Positions 57,101-64,000 of a DNA stretch of 64,000 nt are shown one piece after another (position 1 is the stretch's first letter; each line of letters opens with the position of its first letter). This stretch comes from Asterias rubens. Lineage: Eukaryota; Echinodermata; Asteroidea; Forcipulatida; Asteriidae. Below the pieces are notes generated by a model, which saw only the letters and a list, made by a program, of their open reading frames with translations, ran no database searches and was not told where the DNA came from. A program made the position numbers and the translations under genes. The DNA lies in contig NC_047077.1 of the NCBI RefSeq assembly GCF_902459465.1, positions 4,340,001-4,404,000 on the forward strand, in the 5' to 3' direction.

Positions 57101-60100
57101 AATATCTCCGACATTAGGAGCCAAGGGATCGGGCCCCAGCCGATGGAGAACCCGATGATGTATACGACGAGGCTGATCAGGGAGAGCCAGCTGAGGTTGG
57201 GCTCGTTGCTGCCGCCGTCGAGCATCCCGTCGATGAAGTCACCAGTGAGGTTCGTCCCGTTGTTATGGTTTCCTTGTTTGAGTTGGAAGTAGAGTCCGAA
57301 TGTTGCGGAACTTATCGCCATGCTGACTCCTGTGAAGATAAGGCAGATGGAAAAGTTTGATTTTACACTTTGTTCAGGCAGAGGTTTCCCTTTACTTTTT
57401 GTTTCACACACTGGCCGGACGAGGTAACCAAAATTTTTGCCCAACCGCAAGTTTTTTAACTAGCCAAAATGTAGAAGTGCACACAATTTTTTTGAAGCAG
57501 ACAGTAACAAAAACACTCTAAAAAACACAAAAACAGAAATGAGTTTTGCAAACTTGCCTTTCTGTGCGAACTTATCACCTTAATTTCTGCCCTTTGGTTG
57601 GAAAAAAATTATGGCGCCACAGTGATTGTGTTAACGAGTTTGAGGTTATAATTTAGCATGAAATATAATCGGAAGGAAATTGAGATTAGATTTCGAAACC
57701 CATATTCAAATTCGGGAAATTTGAGATGTGTGTTTCCTCATTCGCCAATAATATTGTCAACATGTATAATGAGGAGGAGAGAGAGCCAGACTAATATGTG
57801 CATGCATGTTTTAAATGTTTGACCCGCCCGGGGGACTATAACAGAAGGGTCTTGACTTGCCTGTCGCTGTTTTCACTCACATTTGACGATCGCTTATTTT
57901 CAACCCTCCCGGTAATAAGAGTGAATGAATCCATAGAACCGTGGTGGAGGCTGTCAAAACCCTGCACCATCAGACACACATCATATCTTTCTTCAGCCAT
58001 CGATTTCACCAAACTCTTCCTAACTTAGGATTAATCTTAGGACTTATCCAAATATGTAGGACGCATTAAACCCATCCTAAGTTAGGACAGGTTACTCGTC
58101 CTAGCTCGAGTTAGGATTAATCCTTGTGTTTTGTGAAATCGGCTGCAGGGGTGCCAGTCAGATGCCATTCAATGCCATGTCTAACCAGAAGTTGTGATTA
58201 CGCTCCAGTAAATTTAAATTTATTACACACCTAAGTATTAAAAATTTAAGCAGTCAGTGTCTCTTGTGGTCTTTTACTTTTAACACATAAATCATAATGA
58301 GCGCTTTAACATTTATAAGAGCTACCATTTTTTTTTCATGAAATGAACCCCCTACCTGCAACAGTCAGCAGAATTCTGCGTCCAGCCACGTCCATGAGCA
58401 CCACGCTCAGGAAGGTGGCTCCCACCTGCACCGCGGCCAAGATGACGGTGGCCACGTCAGCCGAGATCCCCGTCACTGCCGCGGCCATGATGTCCTTGGC
58501 GTTGAACATGACGGCATTGATGCCGCTGCACTGCTGGAAGATCATCAGCGCTATTGAGATGAGTAGGGGCTTGAAGAGCGACGGGTTGGTGAACTCCTTC
58601 ATGGAAAATTTCTCCTGGAATTACATTTAAAAAAAATTAAAATGGTGTTGGTGACACTTGTTTCCTTAAAGGAACACGTTGCCTTAGATCAGACGAGTTG
58701 GTCTATTTTTTAAAGTGCATGTGGTTGGAAAGATGTTTTAAAAGTAGAATACAATGATCCACACAAATTTGCCTCAAAATTGCATGGTTTTCCTGTTACT
58801 GTGCGAACTAACAAGGTCGGCCCTTTTGGGGAGTCAAACATTTGACTCCCATAAATGGCCGACTGTGTTAGTCGACGAGGTAAAAGGAAAACCGTCCAAT
58901 TTTGAGGCATGTTTGTGTGGATCATTGTATTTTACTTTTACAACATCTTTCTACCCATGTGCATTTTATAACAAACCGTTTCAACCGCTTTTCAAAGAAC
59001 AGCTCGACCGATCCAAGGCAACATGTTTCTTTAAGCAAGAAACTTAACCACTATTGATGCATCCTTCAGATGGGACGTAAAGCAACCAGTCCAGTGTTGT
59101 GAAGTGCATGTTAAAGTAACGCGTGCACTTATCGTGAAGACAAGGGGCTTGGCAATTGTTCCTGGCTGAATTGGCAGCATATTGCGCAACAGCACCATAT
59201 AAACCATTCCTTAGTTATACATGTTTAAGGAGTTGGTCTAATAGCTCCAGAGTGTACCGAGCAGGCAAATACTGAATGTCAATGTCAGCTGAACTGAAAA
59301 AAAGATTCTTTAATTTTCATTAAAGAATGTGAACTGCTTTGTTGTTATATAAGAACTGAACCCCCAGCTAAAGGGTGTCACAATTCAGAAAATTGATCTA
59401 GGGCATCTTCAACTTCAAAAGATTTTGGGTTCAAATTCCACCGACGCCTTGACTTTTTCCAAAGAACTCTGGAAAGTACAGAGTATACAGTGCTTACACA
59501 CATCGATATAAAACCAACAATTGCTACTTACATTTGAGTTGTCCAAGGCATCTTCTACTTCACGGCATTCCGCGTCGATGTCAGCGGAAGGTCCTCTCAG
59601 CCATCGCAGTATCTCCAATGCTTTCTCTCTCTGATGCCTGATGAGATAGAAGCGAGGAGATTCGGGCATCGGCAACATCAGGACCACCAGTAGAGCCGCA
59701 AGGCAGCCCCCAGTGATGGCAAGCCACACGTGGTTAAATGCTATCCCTGTAATGAACAAACATGTCAATTGGTGGTGATTTTCTCAAGTGGTCTGGTATT
59801 TGTCAAAGTTGTATGCTATTACCTAGTACATACTTCAGAAATAGATCATTGGTAGAACACCCGCAAGTGTGACATTTTGTTGGTATTTCTGGCATGTCTA
59901 GTATATTTATCATTGTTAACAAATTAAACAGAAACATGAAGCCCGTAGGCAAAAATCACTTCAATATCCAAAGTTAAAAGAAAAAAATTGCAATAAAAAT
60001 TACAAATTTAGATTCCAAAATACGACAAACACAAGTGCACCTGACCCCCTAAGCCACCACACACTATTCTATGCCCCCGAGTCATCGTGCCAAAGTACTG

Positions 60101-62546
60101 CATCCGGTTTCAAGTAAAACGTCCTCTTACTCACCGAGAGCGTAGACAATCAGTATCCCTGCAGTGATGATGAGCTGAAAGCTGGCACCAAGTAAACCAC
60201 GAAGTTGAGGACTTGACATCTCAGCAATGTAAACCTATATTTAGAGGGAAGGTAAGCGCTTGGTTATCACTGCTTAAATATAAATGGCAATAATAACTTA
60301 GGTTAAGAAAAAAAAAAATTATTCCGGTTTGCAGTTTTCAAGGGCCCGCAAAAGCAATAAAGTTAATCGTAAGACAAATGCTTTCTCCAGAAGACGATCA
60401 GAGCACACTGATCGAATCGTCAAGTTGAAACCAACGGTTCTTTTCAGAACCATCCCCAACTCATTAGAGATAGTCATTACATGGTGTTACCACAAACCTT
60501 TCTATATCGTACTTCCACCATGCAAAGTTTCAAATCCTACGTAAGACAAATTGTTAGTGATTTGTATTGGGACACAACACTTTGCCTGGCAACTACAATA
60601 TTGAGTTGCAATTGAAGGGAAGGTACACGATTGGTAATTACTAAAAACAAATATAACTTAAAAACTGACTTTGTAACTAGCATTGGAGAGCTGTTGATAG
60701 TATAAAACATTGTGAGAAACAACTCCCTCTGAAGTAACGTAGTTTTTGAGAAAGACTAATACTCACTAAAATAATAAAAGACTTCTAGCTAGAAGTCTTT
60801 TATTCCTATCTGAAAGCACAAAAATTCGTCCAACAAGGGTGTTTTTTCTTTCATCATTTTCTAGCAACTTCGATGACCGATTGAGCACAAATTTTCACAG
60901 GCTTGTTATTTTATGCTTATGATGGGATACACCAAGTGAGAAGACTGGTCTTTGACAATTCATAAACTTGTACCTTCCCTTTAAGACGCATCTTAGCTTT
61001 TTGTGAAAAACAGCCCCGGGGCTTCTGTACTTACCGGAGTGATCAACGATGCCATACCAGCTCCGATACCAGTCAGAATGCGTCCAATGTACAGCGGAGC
61101 AACCGTCTCGCAAGCCGCTAGCAACACCCAGCCAGCAACAAACGGCAAAGACACCATCATCAAAGTGATCTTGCGTCCCATCTTGCCAAGGAGGTACCCG
61201 GCAATTGGTCCACCCATGACGGCCCCGATGTTCAAAAGAGACTGAAAAGTACATGTCAAAATATTAGAGAGGTTTCGCAAGCGTGCGGATACAGATACAT
61301 TAAAGATACACTGTCACTTGAACGGGCTCACATTCATGAGTGTTTTCCGACAAACCTGACCTATAGACACTCGTGTTTTATACACTGCATTCTCTCATCA
61401 TTCTGCTCACAAATGACTCACAATCTTCTATCTACAATGTATATCAAGCACGATACCAGTGAGAGCAATTCCGTTTTTTAAATTTTTTTATCTGGGACAT
61501 AAAGACGTTTGTACAGTATGACCAGGGGTGGATTTCACAAAGAGTTAAGACTAGTCTTATCTAGAGTTAGAATTCATGAGTTACTCATCCTAACTTAGGA
61601 CTAGCCATACAGGTTTAACTAGGACTAGTCCTAAGCTAGGACTCGTCCTAACTCTTTCCTGAAATTGACCCCAGGGCCCATTTTCATAGAGGGCTGTTTA
61701 AGGGTAAGCAATTTTCGTGCTAAGTTCAGCAAACAGAATTGCACTTCCATGACTTTGATTCCCTTTAATTCAAAACCACAGTGAATGATATTGAATGGTT
61801 AAAAAGTAGGAAAATTAAGGTCTATTAAATATGTAGGACTTGAACTACCCTCTAGAGCATGTTGAAGGGGCACAGCAATTTTCCTCTGCTAAGGGGCACT
61901 TCTTTTGGGAAAATGTAAGTTTTGAAACCTTGGAGAGGGCACCACAGCAAAAGCACAGGGCACCACGACAATAGACCGTATTGACCATTCAAATACGTGC
62001 CCTACAACATGGTGTCTGTAAGCATGTGCGTGAAGTGTACAGGGGTGTGCGTGAAGTGTACAGGGGTGTGCATGTGCTGTAGAAATCAAACCAGGAACAT
62101 TGTCTGCTGCATATTTCATTGATGTCATGCCTTTAGACGCGGCACACGTCCTGCCCTACAAGATGGCCACTTTCGTAGCAACAAAGGGGTTATTCACCAT
62201 TCAAATACCTGCCCTACAACAAGGCGTCTGCAAGTGTGCGCGCATGTGCTGTGGAAATCAAACCAAGCGCTGTGTGCTGCGTGCTTCATAATAAATGCGT
62301 TTAGACGTGCATACAGACTGCCCTACAAAATGGCCACTTTCATACAATGTAGCAACAAAGGGGTTATTTACAAAAAAGTGAAATTGTCTTACCGAGAACC
62401 AAGATGCTTCACTTTCATTCAGTATACCACTCTTTGTTAAATCCACATCAGCAGGAGATGAATAGCCCAGAGCAAAGCCCATACTCAGTGCAGCCAAGAG
62501 AGCCACTCCACAACACAAAAACAACGTGCCATTGCTGTTCTGTGGA
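54142..62546 (-). CDS. Class III GLUT-like sugar transporter (SLC2A6/8-related), 5' partial, 7 exons visible
   Basis: Major facilitator sugar transporter; predicted to move glucose or a similar hexose (or trehalose) by facilitated diffusion or proton coupling. Minus-strand exons: 62546-62393, 61241-61035, 60234-60135, 59746-59532, 58614-58356, 57329-57007, 54336-54142 (stop). All junctions are GT-AG and phases match throughout, giving 483 residues. Diagnostic motifs in order: GFALGYSSPA in helix 1 (class III hallmark), EASWFSSLLNIGAVMGGP, GKMGRK, VYIAEMSSPQLRG, MPESPRFYLI, IFQQCSGINAVMFNA, DVAGRR, GWGPIPWLLMSEIFP, NALTDQGVFWLYSG and VPETKGKTLEEIE. The first visible exon enters in phase 2, so a short N-terminal exon with the ATG, and any dileucine sorting signal, is missing, probably beyond 64000. 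Intracellular versus surface location cannot be told without it. Tret1-like is an alternative name. Introns are rich in MITEs. Confidence 0.93.
54319..54850. repeat. Triplication of the last-exon border inside SLC2 intron 6
   Basis: GATCTGTGAGTGC, which spans the first codons of the last exon, recurs at about 54321, 54489 and 54702. Each copy is followed by AAAGGGCAA-like, GTTTTACT-CTAGGCCT and AATAATAATAA words. Spacings are about 168 and 213 bp. Only the first copy keeps the working acceptor. Confidence 0.85.
54905..55033. mobile_element. FB-1 foldback element (short variant)
   Basis: CAGCGGTGGATTTCACAAAG ... CTCTTTGTAAAATCGATGCC, with GGACGAGTTACTCGTTC in the middle. Confidence 0.75.
55140..55285 (-). 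mobile_element. tRNA-derived SINE (SINE-B)
   Basis: The reverse strand has CATGGCTGAGCTGATTAAATG (A box region) and GTGTGGGTTCGAGTCCCGG (B box), then ACTTGTGTCCTTAAGCAAGA, a conserved SINE body word. Confidence 0.75.
56056..56155 (+). repeat. Minisatellite, 16-bp unit, six copies
   Basis: CACTACGGACGTACTG with one or two changes per copy, inside the hAT-type element. Just before it, CATGTACAGG repeats three times (about 55998-56030). Confidence 0.9.
56210..56365 (+). repeat. Internal direct duplication, about 80 bp
   Basis: GATGTCTGATT-ACTTGG ... AAATAGATCGGCTC ... ATTGTGTGTGTGTGAGCTC occurs twice inside the hAT-type element. Confidence 0.85.
56752..56935 (+). mobile_element. SINE-A in SLC2 intron 6
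   Basis: GGTGGTCTAGTTAGTAAGAC (A box region) and GGGTTCGAATCCCACC (B box), followed by AACTCAGGAAATTACTGA. Confidence 0.8.
57994..58148. mobile_element. FB-1 foldback element in SLC2 intron 5
   Basis: CAGCCATCGATTTCACCAAAC ... TTTTGTGAAATCGGCTGC, with GACAGGTTACTCGTCC inside. Opposite orientation to the 7-kb copy. Confidence 0.8.
58670..59030. mobile_element. TTAA-2 hairpin MITE in SLC2 intron 4
   Basis: TTAA at 58666-58669 and 59031-59034. Arms AGGAACACGTTGCCTTAG and GATCCAAGGCAACATGTTTC; centre GACTCCCATAAATGGCCGAC against GGTCGGCCCTTTTGGGGAG. Nearly complete hairpin, somewhat diverged. Confidence 0.9.
59425..59512 (+). mobile_element. SINE-A fragment in SLC2 intron 4
   Basis: GGGTTCAAATTCCACC (B box), GAACTCTGGAAAGTACAGAG and CTTACACACATCGATATAA. 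The A box end is missing. Confidence 0.7.
60613..60982 (+). mobile_element. TTAA-1b MITE in SLC2 intron 2
   Basis: AGGGAAGGTACACGATTGG ... CATAAACTTGTACCTTCCCTTTAA. A central palindrome AAAAGACTTCTAGCTAGAAG replaces the GAGACC pair of TTAA-1. Confidence 0.88.
61524..61677. mobile_element. FB-1 foldback element in SLC2 intron 1
   Basis: GGGGTGGATTTCACAAAGAG ... CCTGAAATTGACCCC, with GACTAGTC and TAGGACTAG words in both arms. Same short variant as 54905. Confidence 0.75.
61865..62345 (+). repeat. GGGCACCA-type repeat and a 215-bp direct duplication in SLC2 intron 1
   Basis: GAGGGCACCACAGCAAAAGC and ACAGGGCACCACGACAAT resemble 62700-62790. Further on, ACCATTCAAATAC-TGCCCTACAAC at 61984 and 62197 and GAAATCAAACCA at about 62082 and 62257 show a duplicated block with spacing near 200 bp. 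Confidence 0.6.
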
Positions 62547-63401
62547 CTAAGGTAAAGAAAGAAAAAGAAACAGGGGGACTTTCGTAAATCAGAGAGTTGC
62601 AATTTCTGAGTGATGTAGAATAGTAATTTTACAACCTGAGTGCCGGCCTTGAACTTGCTCTTGAAGGGGCAAATAAATTTTCCTCCAATAAGGAGGGGGC
62701 ATACATGTATGAGGAAAATGATAGTTTGTATGGGGACTTTGCAAAGGGCACCACAGCAAAAACACAGGGCACCATGACAATTGCTGTGGGTGCCTAATGG
62801 TTATTGCAAGGCCTGAGTGTGACTTGAAACTTCACAAGGTGGGGAAACAGTTCATACTCAGGTTGCATGGTGCAGTGACACAATACAGAAATTTCCGATG
62901 ATCTTTGGGGTCATAACAATTCATACATTTCATTTCTTAATACAAGAGCTTACTTTTATATGAAAATCTTCCTAAGAATATTAGTTTGAAAAACTGCATC
63001 AAGTAAGATTTCCTAGTCAGCAAATTAAAAGTCCAGGGACTAAGGACTACATGGTATTTGGTTTGCAATGATAACAAAAGCTAAAATTGAAGGCTACACA
63101 AGTAGGCCTACAAGGCAAAATACAAGAAAGTTAAGAGTAAGGAAGTTACATTTTGTATCTGTTTGCATTTCTCTGAAAAATTCTGAATTATTCTGCAAGC
63201 TGAAGACAGTGTCGTTCGGCAACTAACCTTCCGAAGGTGAAATGCCATTACAATGTTTATACATGGTTTACACAGACATGCCAGAGGTTGCAAAAGCTTG
63301 GCCTTCCTGCAACTGCAAGCCTGGATTCAGAACCACTAAAAGGCTGTCTGAAAATCTCCAGATAAATTGACTGAGGACTTTACATGTCTACTGGCATACG
63401 T
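62547..63401. other. SLC2 upstream intron or flank
   Basis: 62638-62813 is a third CAGGCC-type element: CGGCCTTGAACTTGC at left, TTGCAAGGCCTG at right, GGGCACCACAGC inside. The rest is AT-rich. No first SLC2 exon could be identified. Confidence 0.5.
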
Positions 63402-63981
63402 TAAAGGCAGTAGACACTATTGGTAATTACTCAAAATAGCATAAAACCTCACTTGGTGACGAGTAATGGAGAGAGCTGGATGGTCTAAACCATTGTGAGA
63501 AATGGCTCCGTCTAAATTGATGTAGTTTTCGAGAAAGAAGTAATTTTTCATTTTTTAAGAATTTGAGGTCTCGAAATCAACCATCTACATTTGTAAACGC
63601 ACACAACTTCGTGTGACAAGGGTGTTTTTTCTTTCATTATTATCTCGCAACTTCGACGACCAATTGGTTTGGTTATTTTATGCATACGTGTATGTTGAGA
63701 TATCACCAAGTGAGAAGACTAGTCTTTGACAATGGACCCTTCCCATGAAATATGCTAATTACATTCACGCATGCATACAGACCCTGTTGGTTGGCAAACA
63801 CCATTGAGTTGTGCACTAAGCAGACGCGCAATCGCGTCTGCGTCACGCACCCATTAGCCGTGTACTAAACAGAGCGATGTTCCCGCATTTTGCCAACCAA
63901 ATCGTTAGTGCGCACGCGCTATGTGCAATTAACATATTTCATGGGAAGGGTCTATTACCAATAGTGTCCACTGTCTTTAAA
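63402..63981 (+). mobile_element. TTAA-1 MITE split by a nested element
   Basis: TTAA then AGGCAGTAGACACTATTGG at the left; ACCAATAGTGTCCACTGTCTTTAA at the right. 63733-63954 interrupts it between GACAA and TTACC. Without that insert the element is of normal family length. Confidence 0.9.
63733..63954. mobile_element. Nested MITE with GGACCCTTCCCATG ends (222 bp)
   Basis: The left TGGACCCTTCCCATGAAATA and the right TATTTCATGGGAAGGGTCTA pair. Inner words TTGGTTGGCAAAC / GCCAACCAAATCG pair as well, so it is one long imperfect hairpin. Flanked by AT on both sides. Confidence 0.88.
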
Positions 63982-64000
63982 GCCATTGGACCCTTTCGGT

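Overview
This is a window of animal nuclear DNA: AT-rich, with long intergenic and intronic stretches full of short non-autonomous transposons, and protein genes split by GT-AG introns. The protein families (HNK-1/CHST-type carbohydrate sulfotransferases, a class III SLC2 sugar transporter, mitoribosomal protein uS14m) and the abundant TTAA-flanked MITEs point to a marine deuterostome. My best guess is an echinoderm, probably a sea star. That guess rests on remembered repeat style, not on a search.

Five protein genes can be supported. (1) ST1, + strand, 11113-13359, three exons, 369 aa: a type II Golgi carbohydrate sulfotransferase. (2) ST2, + strand, 18125-21213, four exons, 462 aa: a tandem paralogue of ST1 with a heptad-repeat stem region and an extra intron inside its PAPS-binding motif. 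(3) MRPS14, - strand, 30109 down to 24856, three short exons: mitochondrial ribosomal protein uS14m, rebuilt from pieces too short to stand out as ORFs. (4) An intronless P-loop sulfotransferase-family gene, - strand, 36167-35343, 274 aa. (5) A class III GLUT-like sugar transporter, - strand, 62546 down to 54142, seven visible exons, lacking only its first coding exon. ST1 and ST2 probably do the same kind of work, sulfating glycans in the Golgi. The other genes look like unrelated neighbours.

Layout. 1-7 kb holds minisatellites and a 70-bp satellite array of roughly 45 monomers, split by a 1.4-kb hAT-like insertion. 7-11 kb holds hAT-like and TTAA elements. 11-21 kb is the sulfotransferase pair. 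22-24.9 kb holds two tandem arrays; the second runs into the 3' end of MRPS14. 25-30 kb is MRPS14 with SINEs and MITEs in its introns. 30-35 kb is repeats. 35-36 kb is the intronless sulfotransferase. 37-54 kb has no recognisable gene and is dense in MITEs, with a LINE 3' end and a cluster of short palindromes. 54-62.5 kb is the sugar transporter. 62.5-64 kb is repeats, including a clean nested insertion.

I see no operon, phage, CRISPR, toxin or other prokaryote-like system, and no clear new molecular system. The most unusual signals are tandem repeats that grew out of the ends of coding exons (MRPS14 last exon, SLC2 last exon, ST2 exon 2), chains of TTAA elements that share one TTAA, and a cluster of perfect short palindromes near 41.6 kb. 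Family names used below: TTAA-1 (ends AGGCAGTGGACACTATTGG), TTAA-1b (AGGGAAGGTACACGTTTGG), TTAA-2 (AGGAACACGTTGCC), TTAA-3 (AGGAACATT...TTGGTTTTTGC), FB-1 (GCAGCCGATTTCACG foldback).
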